This document shows, piece by piece, positions 17,611-26,233 of a stretch of DNA of 64,000 bases; the stretch's first letter is position 1; every line of letters begins with the position of its first letter. Origin of the DNA: Ornithinibacillus bavariensis (GTDB taxonomy: Bacteria > Bacillota > Bacilli > Bacillales > Amphibacillaceae); the NCBI RefSeq assembly GCF_050433565.1, contig NZ_JBNPWZ010000006.1, positions 62,001-126,000 on the forward strand, given 5' to 3'. The notes below the pieces were generated by a model that was not told the origin of the DNA, did no database searches, and saw only the letters and a list, made by a program, of their open reading frames with translations. The translations under genes and the position numbers were made by a program.

Positions 17611-17720
17611 CGCTGATATATGCTCGGAATTCGCTGATATTTTTAATAATGCGCTGATATATGCAGGGTCCCGCTGATAAACTCAAATATTCGCTGATAT
17701 GCTGCTACTATTCGCTGATA
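17611..17720. repeat. Phased short-repeat array, six copies of CGCTGATA
   Basis: The octamer CGCTGATA starts at 17611, 17632, 17652, 17672, 17692 and 17713, so unit lengths are 21, 20, 20, 20 and 21 bases. The octamer is invariant while the 12-13 bases between copies are AT-rich and unrelated. The spacing is close to two helical turns, which puts every copy on the same face of the DNA. It sits between the 3' ends of two convergent genes, outside both terminators. No open frame covers it. Confidence 0.85.
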
Positions 17721-17776
17721 ATCATGTTCCCGAGTTCTCCAAGACCAACTTTATCGTATAAAACTACTTCAGAAAC

Positions 17777-17807
17777 CAAAAAAAGGCAAGGAAACGTATC
17801 CTTGCCT
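17777..17807 (-). terminator. Terminator of the HesB-like gene
   Basis: AGGCAAGGA pairs with TCCTTGCCT around 6 bases; on the minus strand a run of seven T follows. Confidence 0.9.
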
Positions 17808-17819
17808 CATGCAAACCTA

Positions 17820-18116
17820 TTAATGATGATGTCCCATTTTAGGATTTGTAATTACCATTTCTTCCTGTGGCACATAGAAGTATTGAATCCATACTCCATC
17901 TAAATACTCGTTTCCTTTTTCCAATATAATATCGATGTCCTTGTCTGTTTTTACCACTTCATCATTTTCTGTAGGTGTATCTAATTCAATATCATAATGA
18001 GCATGGTCTCCGTGAATATGAGTAACAACGACACGAATCATTTTTCCTTGTGCCTCTTCTGACTCCAGCATCTTTTTTAGGACTTTCGCAGCATTTCTAT
18101 TTATTTTACATTGCAT
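17820..18116 (-). CDS. HesB/IscA-fold small protein lacking the Cys triad
   Basis: 98 residues. INRNAAKVLKKMLE at the start and the strands RVVVTHIHGDHAHYDIELD and IQYFYVPQEEMVITNPK follow the HesB/IscA fold as seen in annotated iron-sulphur biosynthesis-family proteins of Bacilli. The three scaffold Cys of IscA are absent; the only Cys is residue 3. Instead there are clustered His residues (THIHGDHAHY and a terminal HHH), so metal binding by His is possible but a cluster scaffold role is unlikely. Monocistronic, with its own terminator. Confidence 0.75.
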   Translation of the reverse strand: MQCKINRNAAKVLKKMLESEEAQGKMIRVVVTHIHGDHAHYDIELDTPTENDEVVKTDKDIDIILEKGNEYLDGVWIQYFYVPQEEMVITNPKMGHHH

Positions 18117-18293
18117 AATAATGAACTCCTTTTACTAAAAATTTACTTTTATATTGTTTCAGTTTTCACCAAAAAACACAAATTAAACATCTTATCAAAA
18201 CAACTCCCTACTTCCTTCTTTAAAAATCACATATTCATAGAATAAGTTTTCATGTATACTAGAAATAGAGATAGTTATGGAGGGGGGATTCCG

Positions 18294-18959
18294 TTGCCAA
18301 TACCAAATAATCATACAAAACCCATTCGTACTACAGCTAAGGAAGGCGCATATAAACAACTACTTCATTGGATCATCGATGGTACCTTATACCCAGGTGA
18401 AAAGCTAAACGATACAGAGCTCGCTAATGCATTAGGTGTAAGTAGGACACCGGTCCGAGAGTCCCTACAGCTGTTAGAGTCACAAGGATTCGTTAAAATG
18501 TATCCGGGTAAGGCGACCCAAGTAACTGAAGTTGAAAAAGAGTCTATTAAAGAATTACTGCCACCATTAGCTGCATTACAGGCATTGTCAGCAGAGCTTG
18601 CTATTGAGCATATCACTTCGAAAGATATCTCCTTATTAACTACTACCAACCATGCCTTCCGTGATGCACTTTACGAAAAAGACTATCATTCTGCCTTGAA
18701 TATAGATGAGCAATTTCACCAGGTGATTGTGGACATTGCTAATAACGGATACATAAATAATATCGTTGAAAAGCTCCAAGCACATGTAAGAAGGCTGTTC
18801 TTTCATAACTCCATCATTCTATCGGTCAACTCTATCGACGTTCACGAGAGAATCATTCGTGCGATGGAAAAGAAGAATAAAGAAGAAGCGTCTAGCTTAA
18901 TGAAACAAAACTGGCTAGGAATACTGCAAGATTTTCAACTACCAGAAAAAATTAGTTAA
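18294..18959 (+). CDS. GntR-family regulator, FadR/FCD subgroup
   Basis: About 221 residues from TTG 18294, which follows GGAGGGGGG; the upstream ATG at 18252 has no ribosome site. The N-terminal winged helix (TTAKEGAYKQLLHWIIDGTLYPG to ALGVSRTPVRESLQLLESQG) carries the canonical SRTPVREAL-like recognition helix. The C-terminal FCD domain has the metal-ligand set D in NIDEQFHQVIV with His in that helix and later in VDVHERI-like SIDVHERI. It would sense a small organic acid or amino-acid-derived ligand. The neighbour brnQ is convergent, so the target is not evident. Confidence 0.88.
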   Translation: MPIPNNHTKPIRTTAKEGAYKQLLHWIIDGTLYPGEKLNDTELANALGVSRTPVRESLQLLESQGFVKMYPGKATQVTEVEKESIKELLPPLAALQALSAELAIEHITSKDISLLTTTNHAFRDALYEKDYHSALNIDEQFHQVIVDIANNGYINNIVEKLQAHVRRLFFHNSIILSVNSIDVHERIIRAMEKKNKEEASSLMKQNWLGILQDFQLPEKIS

Positions 18960-18960
18960 T

Positions 18961-18998
18961 AAAAAAATAGGTGCCCTCATTTTGGACACCTATTTTTT
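18961..18998. terminator. Bidirectional terminator between GntR gene and brnQ
   Basis: AAAAAAATAGGTG pairs with CACCTATTTTTTT with a small internal bulge; A- and T-tracts on both sides serve both convergent genes. Confidence 0.9.
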
Positions 18999-20356
18999 TA
19001 TGCCTCTACAGTCCTTCCTACCCTTGCCAATCTAGCAATAACTCCTGTAATAAGTATGACAACCACTGCTGGAACAAGCCAACCGAGGCCATTATCATAA
19101 AACGGTAGTATATCTTGATAGAAATTTACAATTGGTTGGAAGAATCCATAACCCTCTATTTCAAGAGAACTATATAACGTTTTTAGGCCGTCTACAATAC
19201 TTACTAAAAACGTTACCGCGATAGTAGAAACATACACGATACGGGAATGGTGAAATAAAGGTGACAAGAATGTCAACAGCATTAAAACAACAGCCAATGG
19301 ATATAAGAACATTAATACTGGTATCGAGTACGTAATAATATTCGTTAATCCAAAATTAGCAATCACAAAAGTTAATACAGTAAAGAAAATAACGAGCGTT
19401 TTATAGCTAAACCTCGGTAACAACCGGTGAAAGTATTCCCCACATGCTGTAATTAAACCAATATTTGTCGTTAGACATGCTAATATCATGACAACCCCTA
19501 GTAAAATTGAACCAAAAATACCAAAATAATAATCCGCTGCACTACTTAAGACAGGTCCACCAGTGTCAAAAAGACCAAACTCCTCGACGCTTACAGATCC
19601 CAAGTACGAAATTCCGAGATAAATTAATCCTAAAAACGTAATTGCTATTAAACCAGTTTTGGTGGTTGCTGCAAGTATACCTCTTTTGGTTGTGACTCCC
19701 AACGAACGGATTGCATTAATCACAATGATTCCAAAAACTAATGATGCCAAAGCATCCATTGTATTATATCCCTCTAGAAAACCAGTAGTAAAAGGACTGC
19801 TTTGATATACTCCTACTGGAGATTGAGGTGTCCCTAACGGTTTTATAATGACAAGAATAAGAAGAATAGCAAGTAATACAACAATACCAGGAGCTAGTAT
19901 TTTCCCTACATTATCTACAATTTTTGCCGGATTTAAGGAAAGCCATAGCGTAATGGCAGAGAATATAAGTGTAAATAAGAATAATCCCAACGAATGTGAA
20001 CTCTCACCTAAATGCGGTAAAATAGCTACATCAAAAGCAACCGCCCCTGTTCTTGGTGATGCAAAGAAGGGTCCAATTGTTAAATATAGTAAAGTTGTAA
20101 AGAACACACCATAAGCCGGATGTACCCGACCGGAAAGTTCTTGCAAGTCTTTACTTCCGGAAAAACCCATAGCGAGTATTCCTAAAAAAGGTAATCCTAC
20201 TCCGGTTACTAGAAATCCTAGAGCAGCTAGCCATAAATTCGTTCCTGCTGCTTGTCCTAACTGAGCCGGAAAAATTAAGTTCCCCGCTCCAAAGAACAAG
20301 GCAAAAAGCATTGTACCTATAACTAAATACGATGAAAATGATAGTTTTTTCGTCAA
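18998..20356 (-). CDS. brnQ: Branched-chain amino acid:cation symporter BrnQ
   Basis: 452 residues, twelve membrane helices, the length of the family. GTMLFALFFGAGNLIFPAQLGQ at residues 14-35 and the following FLVTGVGLPFLGILAMG are the BrnQ/LIV-II signature. It imports isoleucine, leucine and valine with Na+ or H+ at the cytoplasmic membrane. The start ATG follows AGGAGAGAG. A CodY-like sequence (TTTTTTCTGAATTAT, 20375-20389, 10 of 15 matches to the consensus) overlaps the leader just before the ribosome site; regulation by CodY would suit this gene but the match is weak. Confidence 0.93.
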   Translation of the reverse strand: MTKKLSFSSYLVIGTMLFALFFGAGNLIFPAQLGQAAGTNLWLAALGFLVTGVGLPFLGILAMGFSGSKDLQELSGRVHPAYGVFFTTLLYLTIGPFFASPRTGAVAFDVAILPHLGESSHSLGLFLFTLIFSAITLWLSLNPAKIVDNVGKILAPGIVVLLAILLILVIIKPLGTPQSPVGVYQSSPFTTGFLEGYNTMDALASLVFGIIVINAIRSLGVTTKRGILAATTKTGLIAITFLGLIYLGISYLGSVSVEEFGLFDTGGPVLSSAADYYFGIFGSILLGVVMILACLTTNIGLITACGEYFHRLLPRFSYKTLVIFFTVLTFVIANFGLTNIITYSIPVLMFLYPLAVVLMLLTFLSPLFHHSRIVYVSTIAVTFLVSIVDGLKTLYSSLEIEGYGFFQPIVNFYQDILPFYDNGLGWLVPAVVVILITGVIARLARVGRTVEA

Positions 20357-20635
20357 TTGTCTCTCTCCTGTTGTTTTTTTCTGAATTATCAGATTAATAG
20401 ACGAGCAATAAATCAGATATAGACGAAATTTATCTTACTACTTTCTTTAGTAAAATGCAATATATTACGGCTAAATTTTTCGACTTTTTGGCCTTTTGTA
20501 CTATTTTAGCTATGTGGCTAGTATCGTAATGCAATCTAAAAGTAAATTATCTAACTTCATTAAACATATTCCTGATGATTAGAAAGTAACCTCCTTCACC
20601 ATAGATAGCACTTATAGTAATTAAAATTATTTCTA
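20357..20635. other. brnQ upstream region
   Basis: AT-rich spacer between two minus-strand units. It contains the weak CodY-like sequence at 20375-20389 and no T-box, riboswitch or open frame that could be recognised. Confidence 0.4.
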
Positions 20636-20677
20636 TCAAAAAGCTAACCCCAGGGCCCTATTCCCTAAGATTAGCTT
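20636..20677 (-). terminator. Terminator of the mnt operon
   Basis: AAGCTAA (20641-20647) pairs with TTAGCTT (20671-20677), with inner AGGG/CCCT pairing; on the minus strand the stem is followed by TTTTTGATAG. It lies about 35 bases beyond the last permease gene. Confidence 0.8.
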
Positions 20678-20710
20678 AAAGTTAAAGCTTCGTTAAGTTA
20701 TAAGATTTCA

Positions 20711-21589
20711 TTAGGCTGCTACAATTTCCCCCGGCCGACGATATTTCGCAATCAGACCGTGCTTAGGCGAACCAATAAAACTGATTAAAAAAACTATTCC
20801 CGTTGCAAATGCCATCGAAGCAGAGATGGACGTATCTACCCATGCTGCAATATAATATCCCGCTACTGCAGAAACGACTCCAAACAATGCACTTAATAGT
20901 AACATTACAGACAATTTATCTGTCCAAAGATAAGCAGCGGCGGCTGGTGTAATCAGCATGGCGACAACCATAATAGCGCCTACCGCATCAAAAGACGCCA
21001 CTGTCGTAATGGATACGAGGCTCATGAATAGATAATGCATAAAAACAACTGGGATACCTAGGCTAGCAGCAAGAGCCGGATCAAATGATGTAATTTTCCA
21101 TTCTTTATAAAATGCTATAATACAGACCAACACGATCATCAGCACTAGTGTTAGAAGGGCAGTCGCTTCAGGTACTTTTCCTACAACTGGAAGCGTAATA
21201 GTCTCCCAAGGAATAAATGTAATCTCTCCCATTAATGCATGCTGAACATCAAGGTGAGCATTTCCGATAGAGGTTGTAATTAATATGACTCCAACTGCAA
21301 AGAGTGTAGTAAAGACAATTCCAATCGAGGCATGCTGTTCGATGTCAAATTGATGAAGACCTTGAACGAAAAGGGCAGTTAGAAGTCCAGCTAGTATAGC
21401 ACCCACCAACATATGTGGCCCACTTAATTCCTTGGTGATAAGAAAAGCAGTGACAATTCCTAATAAGACTGTATGACTAATAGCATCCGCCATCATAGCC
21501 ATTTTTCTTAAAATAAGAAATGTCCCTACAAGTCCACAAGAGAGTCCAACTAATGATGCAGTCAAGATTATCCATGCTGTATAAGACAT
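20711..21589 (-). CDS. mntD: Manganese ABC transporter permease (MntD-like)
   Basis: 292 residues, eight or nine helices, ABC-3 family. SCGLVGTFLILRKMAMMADAISH near the N-terminus and the family blocks GHAxxD-type LDVQHALMGEI and DAVGAIMVVAMLITPAAAAYL are present. It is the last gene of the four-gene operon and follows the other permease by one base, so it is translationally linked. Together the two permeases form the membrane channel. Confidence 0.88.
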   Translation of the reverse strand: MSYTAWIILTASLVGLSCGLVGTFLILRKMAMMADAISHTVLLGIVTAFLITKELSGPHMLVGAILAGLLTALFVQGLHQFDIEQHASIGIVFTTLFAVGVILITTSIGNAHLDVQHALMGEITFIPWETITLPVVGKVPEATALLTLVLMIVLVCIIAFYKEWKITSFDPALAASLGIPVVFMHYLFMSLVSITTVASFDAVGAIMVVAMLITPAAAAYLWTDKLSVMLLLSALFGVVSAVAGYYIAAWVDTSISASMAFATGIVFLISFIGSPKHGLIAKYRRPGEIVAA

Positions 21590-21590
21590 T

Positions 21591-22514
21591 TTAATTCACT
21601 CCTTTTGTTCCGATTGTCGAGGTCTGTTTTGTAGTACCAATTCGCTTACGTTCCAAATATTGCTCAAACCAGGTGATAAATAATCCCTTCTCTTTCCCAA
21701 AAAGCAAAGAAAAGATAAAGAGAATAGCAGCAACTACTACAATAAACGGGCCAGTAGGCCACCCTTTTCCTACTGCACTTAAATAAGTCCCTATGGCCCC
21801 AGATAGTCCTCCAAACAATGCAGATAGAATAAGCATATAGTGAAAGGAGTTGGTCCAATATCGAACACTAACGGAAGGAATAATTAGCAATGCGGCAATT
21901 AAGATAACCCCAACAGCCTGAATTCCAATTACAATCGTTGTCACCAATATTAGGGTGTAAATAACATTCATCATGCTCAAGGAAAGGCCAAGCCCCTTCG
22001 CAAACTGTGGATCAAATAAAAATAATTTCCACTCCTTGAACCCAATTGAGATAATCGTAATGGCTACTAATGCTAAAATGAGCATTGTGAAAACATCCAG
22101 TTTTACCATTGACGCAGCTTGCCCGAAAATAAAACTATCTAGACCACTTTGATTCCCACCAGCAGAACGATTGACAATCGTTAATAACATAATCCCAAGA
22201 CCAAAGAAAATCGAAAGGACCATTCCCATTGCCGTATCTTCTGTAATCCTAGTGGCAGACTGGATCCATTGTATAAAGAAAGCCCCGACTAATGCACTAA
22301 CTGCAGCACCGGTAATGAGAAATATGATATTTTTCTCCCCGATGACTAAAAAGCCAACAATGACACCTGGTAGTGCGGAATGAGCTAATGCATCACTCAT
22401 GAGACTTTGCTTCTTCCAATAGGCTAAGCAACCAACCATACCAGAGGCAATGCCTAAAGTCATCGTACTAGCTAATACCCATTGAAAGTTACTACTAGTT
22501 AGAATGGACCACAT
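21591..22514 (-). CDS. mntC: Manganese ABC transporter permease (MntC-like)
   Basis: About 307 residues from ATG 22514, which follows GAGGGGGG; a TTG at 22529 is also in frame but lies within that site. ABC-3 permease with the blocks GMVGCLAYWKKQSLMSDALAHSA and IQAVGVILIAALLIIPSVS. It overlaps the ATPase gene by 20 bases. It is shorter than B. subtilis MntC (435) because it lacks that protein's C-terminal extension; the core membrane domain is complete. Confidence 0.86.
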   Translation of the reverse strand: MWSILTSSNFQWVLASTMTLGIASGMVGCLAYWKKQSLMSDALAHSALPGVIVGFLVIGEKNIIFLITGAAVSALVGAFFIQWIQSATRITEDTAMGMVLSIFFGLGIMLLTIVNRSAGGNQSGLDSFIFGQAASMVKLDVFTMLILALVAITIISIGFKEWKLFLFDPQFAKGLGLSLSMMNVIYTLILVTTIVIGIQAVGVILIAALLIIPSVSVRYWTNSFHYMLILSALFGGLSGAIGTYLSAVGKGWPTGPFIVVVAAILFIFSLLFGKEKGLFITWFEQYLERKRIGTTKQTSTIGTKGVN

Positions 22515-23253
22515 AGGAACCCCCCTCAACTATTCTTTGCATTTTTCCGCCATAGGTTTTCATGATGTTTTCCTTTGTAAATACTGAGTCCGTCAAACCA
22601 TGCTCTTTAACCGTTCGATTTAAAAATAAAACATGGTCAAAATAATCCGTGACAGTCTGCAAATCATGATGAACAACCATCACCGTTTTCCCCTCATCTT
22701 TTAGCTCCTTAAGTATTGCCATAATTGCTTTTTCCGTTGTCGCATCGACACCTGCAAGTGGTTCATCCATGAAATAAAACTCTGCATCCTGAACGAGTGC
22801 ACGTGCGAGAAAAACACGTTGCTGCTGTCCACCTGATAGCTGACTAATTTGCCGATCTGCATATGGTGCCATATCCATTTTTTCTAGTGCCTCATATGCT
22901 AATTTCCTATGGGCTCGGGATGGTCGCTTTAGCCACCCGATTTGCCCATATAAGCCCATAACAACTACATCCAACGCGTTTGTTGGAAAATCCCAATCAA
23001 CAGATCCTCGCTGTGGAACGTAGCCAATAACTCGTTTTGCCTTTTTAAAAGGTAATCCATAAAAGTCTATTTCCCCTGAGAGAGAGGGATGTAAGTGTAA
23101 AAGCGTCTTAATCAAAGTGGACTTTCCCGCACCATTAGGCCCAACTATTCCTGTCAAGGATCCTTCCTCGATTACAAAATTTACGTTTTCAAGCACCGTA
23201 TTTTTCCGATAGGATGCAGATAGATTAGTAACCTTTAATACTGTTTTTGCCAT
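22495..23253 (-). CDS. mntB: Manganese ABC transporter ATP-binding protein (MntB-like)
   Basis: 252 residues. Walker A GPNGAGKS, the Q-loop GYVPQRGSVDWDFP (typical of Mn/Zn/Fe family ATPases), signature LSGGQQQR, Walker B FYFMDEPLAGVD and switch His in VVHHD are all present. It powers the ABC-3 permeases downstream. The stop of the substrate-binding protein gene lies two bases away, so the operon is tightly packed. Confidence 0.92.
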   Translation of the reverse strand: MAKTVLKVTNLSASYRKNTVLENVNFVIEEGSLTGIVGPNGAGKSTLIKTLLHLHPSLSGEIDFYGLPFKKAKRVIGYVPQRGSVDWDFPTNALDVVVMGLYGQIGWLKRPSRAHRKLAYEALEKMDMAPYADRQISQLSGGQQQRVFLARALVQDAEFYFMDEPLAGVDATTEKAIMAILKELKDEGKTVMVVHHDLQTVTDYFDHVLFLNRTVKEHGLTDSVFTKENIMKTYGGKMQRIVEGGSYVVHSN

Positions 23254-23254
23254 G

Positions 23255-24196
23255 TTAATTTACCCCTCCCATTAATGCCTCATAAATCGTCTTTACATTA
23301 TGCCGATACATACCTAGGTACGTACCCTCTTCGGTTCCAGCCTTCCCCATTGCATCTGAATAAAGCTGTCCACCAAGTTCCACATCAACTCCTTCTTCTC
23401 TTGCCCCTTCTATAACAGCCTTAATGGAGCTCTCATTAATACTACTTTCCACAAAAACGGCAGGAACATTATATTGTTTAATAATTTCAATGGTACTTCT
23501 AATATCTGAAACGCCAATTTCACTATCTGTACTTAATCCCTGAAGTCCAATAACCTCTAAATCATGCATTCTACCAAAATAACCAAAGGCATCATGTGCC
23601 GTAACTAAGTATCGATGTTCAACAGGAATCTCTGAAAGCTTTTTGGATTCTTCGCTTAAATCATCCATTTTTGCAAAATATGCTTCCTTGTTTTTCGCTA
23701 ATAAATCGGACCTCTCTGGTGCATATTTCTGTAATTCCTTAACAGCCTCATCCAGTGCTAGCTTCCATAGCTCTAAATCAAACCAAATATGCGGATCAAC
23801 GGAACCCTTTTCATCCTTCAAAAGTAGTTCTTCCGGTACTGCATCTCCTACCGCTACAACAGGCTTTGCAGCTTTCATTTCTTCAAATATACCGACCATA
23901 TTTGCTTCAAGATTTAAGCCGTTATAAAAAACAAGCTCAGCACCGGCAATTTTTGTAATATCTCCGTGTGTAGCATTATAAAGATGCGGATCTACCGAAG
24001 GACCCATTAAGCTGTTCACCTCGACAAGATCTCCACCAATTACTTGTAAAGGTTCGGCAATTTGGGCAATGGTTGTAACAATCTTTATTTTCCCATCGCT
24101 AGCATGATTAGCTGATTCCCCAGATGAACAAGCCGTCAAAAACAAACCCAAGCAAAGTATAAGAATTAATATCCAGCCTTTACTAAAACACTTCAC
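23255..24196 (-). CDS. mntA: Manganese-binding lipoprotein of the ABC transporter (MntA-like)
   Basis: 313 residues with signal peptide and lipobox LTAC (Cys 23), so it is anchored outside the cell. Cluster A-I binding protein with the metal ligands of the PsaA/TroA type: His in MGPSVDPHLYNAT, His in SVDPHIWFD, Glu in VFVESSINESS and Asp in LYSDAMG. The long His-rich loop of zinc-binding ZnuA proteins is missing, which favours manganese. The MntR-like operator upstream points the same way. It is the first gene of mntABCD. Confidence 0.92.
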   Translation of the reverse strand: MKCFSKGWILILILCLGLFLTACSSGESANHASDGKIKIVTTIAQIAEPLQVIGGDLVEVNSLMGPSVDPHLYNATHGDITKIAGAELVFYNGLNLEANMVGIFEEMKAAKPVVAVGDAVPEELLLKDEKGSVDPHIWFDLELWKLALDEAVKELQKYAPERSDLLAKNKEAYFAKMDDLSEESKKLSEIPVEHRYLVTAHDAFGYFGRMHDLEVIGLQGLSTDSEIGVSDIRSTIEIIKQYNVPAVFVESSINESSIKAVIEGAREEGVDVELGGQLYSDAMGKAGTEEGTYLGMYRHNVKTIYEALMGGVN

Positions 24197-24249
24197 TTTT
24201 GCACTCTCCCTTTTGTTTTTCCATCGGGAAAAATTATTAGTTAATTACA

Positions 24250-24279
24250 ATATTAAATAGTACAGTTTGTATTAGTCAA
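24250..24279 (-). promoter_or_regulatory. mntABCD promoter
   Basis: On the minus strand TTGACT (24279-24274), an 18-base spacer and TAATAT (24255-24250), about 54 bases before the mntA start. Confidence 0.7.
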
Positions 24280-24303
24280 GTTATTTTTACTAAAACTTTA
24301 AAT

Positions 24304-24319
24304 TTTGCCCAAAGGAAAC
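24304..24319. promoter_or_regulatory. MntR-like operator upstream of mntABCD
   Basis: TTTGCCCAAAGGAAAC differs at two of sixteen positions from the MntR box I recall for B. subtilis mntA (TTTGCCTTAAGGAAAC). It lies 25 bases upstream of the -35 box. It fits manganese-dependent control of the operon; no mntR gene is in the window. Confidence 0.7.
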
Positions 24320-24377
24320 ATTAAGTGTTTTTAGTACTATGCAGGGATAAGCTAAAACGTGCAATCTATTGAAAATA

Positions 24378-24415
24378 AAAAAGCTGCTCAAGGTACATTA
24401 CCTCAAACAGCTTTT
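24378..24415 (-). terminator. Terminator of the PadR-DUF1700-DUF4097 operon
   Basis: AAAAAGCTG pairs with CAGCTTTTT, with an inner AGGTA/TACCT hairpin. It begins 15 bases after the last stop codon. Confidence 0.9.
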
Positions 24416-24429
24416 TAGCAATCCATATA

Positions 24430-25239
24430 CTATTTCGAAACCGTAATACTACCATTAACCGTCGTTAACTTAATTCTATTCTCTCCATTACCGGTTACAC
24501 GGCTTCTTGTATTACTACCAAAGATATCAACTTTTCCATTTACTACACTAGCATCAATGGTTGCATTTGTTGGCTCATTTTGTGTTTGAACCTTAATTCT
24601 TCCATTCACAGATTCTAGATCAATTGAGCGATCTAGATCGTCCGTTATAAATGTGATGGTTCCATTGGTAACATCGCTAGACACCTGACCATCTACATAA
24701 TTAAATCTAATACTCCCATTTTCAGAGGTAACATGAGTCCGATTAGTGATAACTTCAGTAAGCTCTACTCTTCCATTTTCTGTTTCAATTGCTACATCTT
24801 CAGCGGATACATTTTCCGCTTCTATCTTTCCATTTTCCGCTTCTATTTTTAATTTGTGATACATTTTTTCAGGTAAATATACTGTTAATTTAGGACTTTT
24901 AAAATCAAAATCCCAACCGAAATGTAGAAACTGGATAACCTTTTCTTCTAATTCAATGGCAAGGGATTGACCTTGTTCTTCCAATTCTAGATTATATTTT
25001 TTTTGTTTGGATTCTGTTGCATAAAATTCTACCGTAATAGTTTCTTCTTTCGTAGGCAACACTTCAATTCCCGCATTATCCGCTTCGATTGAGATATCCG
25101 TTATATTTGTATTTTCAATAACTTCTTTTTTACTTATCTCTTCTGCGGAACCAGTTAGTCTAAATGTAGCTAAAACACCTACTAACCCTACAGCAAGAAG
25201 ACAAGAAGCAATGACGATCAATAGCTTTTGTTTAGGCAT
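24430..25239 (-). CDS. DUF4097 beta-strand repeat membrane protein
   Basis: 269 residues. One N-terminal membrane helix (residues 5-24) anchors an outside domain made of short parallel beta-strand repeats: IEAENGKIEAENVSAEDVAI, IETENGRVEL, VTSENGSIRF, VTNGTITF, VNGRIKV, VNGKVDI and VNGSITV. This is the DUF4097 pattern, expected to form a right-handed solenoid. Such proteins usually follow a DUF1700 gene and a PadR gene, as here, in Bacilli; related operons respond to cell-envelope stress. The biochemical role is unknown. Confidence 0.88.
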   Translation of the reverse strand: MPKQKLLIVIASCLLAVGLVGVLATFRLTGSAEEISKKEVIENTNITDISIEADNAGIEVLPTKEETITVEFYATESKQKKYNLELEEQGQSLAIELEEKVIQFLHFGWDFDFKSPKLTVYLPEKMYHKLKIEAENGKIEAENVSAEDVAIETENGRVELTEVITNRTHVTSENGSIRFNYVDGQVSSDVTNGTITFITDDLDRSIDLESVNGRIKVQTQNEPTNATIDASVVNGKVDIFGSNTRSRVTGNGENRIKLTTVNGSITVSK

Positions 25240-25792
25240 CTTTCATTCCTCCTTTAACCATTCTGACATTGAAATTCAGATAACGAATAAAGCCCTTAAA
25301 TAACCAGCGTGTAACATAATACATCCCAATGATCACGAATATACCGAGTCCACACAATGCGATAGTAAAAAATAGCCCATATAGTTCAAAAACTTCTGGA
25401 TAGATGACCACATTCAGCAAATACAGTACTGGATTGAGTAAAAATGTTACACCAATGACCCATCCAGAAAAAAGAATTCCTAATAATGCAATAAAAGGTC
25501 CTAATACAATTACTAGATTGAAAAAACCCAGTCCGATAACTGCCCAAACAGCACGGAAAATATTACCGGTAGAGGCAGTCTCCTCTACCTGTTCTAAGCG
25601 ATACGTGACAATCATTTCCTTAGCAATTTGCTGTGGTGATCCCAAGGAAGCTGCAATCTCCTGCTCTGTCTTCCCTTCACTCAATCCAATCTCGAAATGC
25701 TCCTCGAAATCATTTATGATATCCTCTCTCTCTGAAGAAGGAAGTCGTTTCAAGGCATCATTTAGCTTTTCTATAAACTGCCCTTTATTCAT
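25232..25792 (-). CDS. DUF1700 (HAAS-domain) membrane protein
   Basis: About 186 residues from ATG 25792 behind GGAAGG. The N-terminal HAAS-type helical segment (MNKGQFIEKLNDALKRLPSSEREDI to GSPQQIAKEMI) is the DUF1700 hallmark. Three or four membrane helices follow. The gene overlaps PadR by 8 bases and DUF4097 by 8 bases, so all three are coupled. HAAS proteins commonly pair with DUF4097 proteins and PadR regulators; the pair may form one membrane complex. Confidence 0.88.
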   Translation of the reverse strand: MNKGQFIEKLNDALKRLPSSEREDIINDFEEHFEIGLSEGKTEQEIAASLGSPQQIAKEMIVTYRLEQVEETASTGNIFRAVWAVIGLGFFNLVIVLGPFIALLGILFSGWVIGVTFLLNPVLYLLNVVIYPEVFELYGLFFTIALCGLGIFVIIGMYYVTRWLFKGFIRYLNFNVRMVKGGMKDA

Positions 25793-26117
25793 CGCTAACA
25801 CCTTCCTTTATTAACTCATTTACCCCATTGGTAAACTCATCCCACTCTCGTAATAGCTCATGAAGATACTGACGCCCCTCATCTGTTAATGCATAATATT
25901 TTCGAGAAGGCCCCTCCGATGATTCCTTTAAATACGTTGTAAAATAACCTTCCTTTGTTAATCTTCGTAATAATGGATATACCGTTCCTTCTGATATAGC
26001 AATCTGATCTGATATCTTTTGTACAAGTTCATAGCCATAACGGTCCTGCCTATCTAGTAGGACAAGTACACATAGCTCTAACACGCCTTTTTTAAATTGT
26101 ACATTCAACATTTTCAC
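25785..26117 (-). CDS. PadR-family regulator of the DUF1700/DUF4097 operon
   Basis: 110 residues. FKKGVLELCVLVLLDRQDRYGYELVQKI begins the PadR winged helix, SEGTVYPLLRRLTKEGYF is the recognition helix, and GPSRKYYALTDEGRQYL the wing. A short C-terminal helix for dimerisation follows. It heads the three-gene operon and probably represses it. A palindrome overlapping the promoter (26148-26166) is the likely operator. Confidence 0.92.
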   Translation of the reverse strand: MKMLNVQFKKGVLELCVLVLLDRQDRYGYELVQKISDQIAISEGTVYPLLRRLTKEGYFTTYLKESSEGPSRKYYALTDEGRQYLHELLREWDEFTNGVNELIKEGVSDE

Positions 26118-26137
26118 CTCTTCGTTTTCTCATCACT

Positions 26138-26166
26138 ATTATATAATGTATAGTACCGGTTTATAC
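26138..26166 (-). promoter_or_regulatory. Promoter and candidate operator of the first PadR operon
   Basis: A -10 box TATAAT (26143-26138) lies 21 bases before the PadR ATG. The palindrome GTATA-N9-TATAC (26148-26166) covers the -35 area, where the match to consensus is poor. This layout suits autorepression. Confidence 0.55.
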
Positions 26167-26233
26167 ACACTACTTTGCTCAGCTATAATATAACACACAC
26201 TACTGTTCAATGCAAGGTACTAAATGAAAAAAA

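Noticed and set aside
17611..17720. The CGCTGATA array as a CRISPR
   Set aside because: The conserved element is only 8 bp and the gaps are 12-13 bp; no cas genes are present.
20357..20640. T-box or amino-acid riboswitch before brnQ
   Set aside because: No T-box core or specifier stem could be read; only a weak CodY-like sequence is present.
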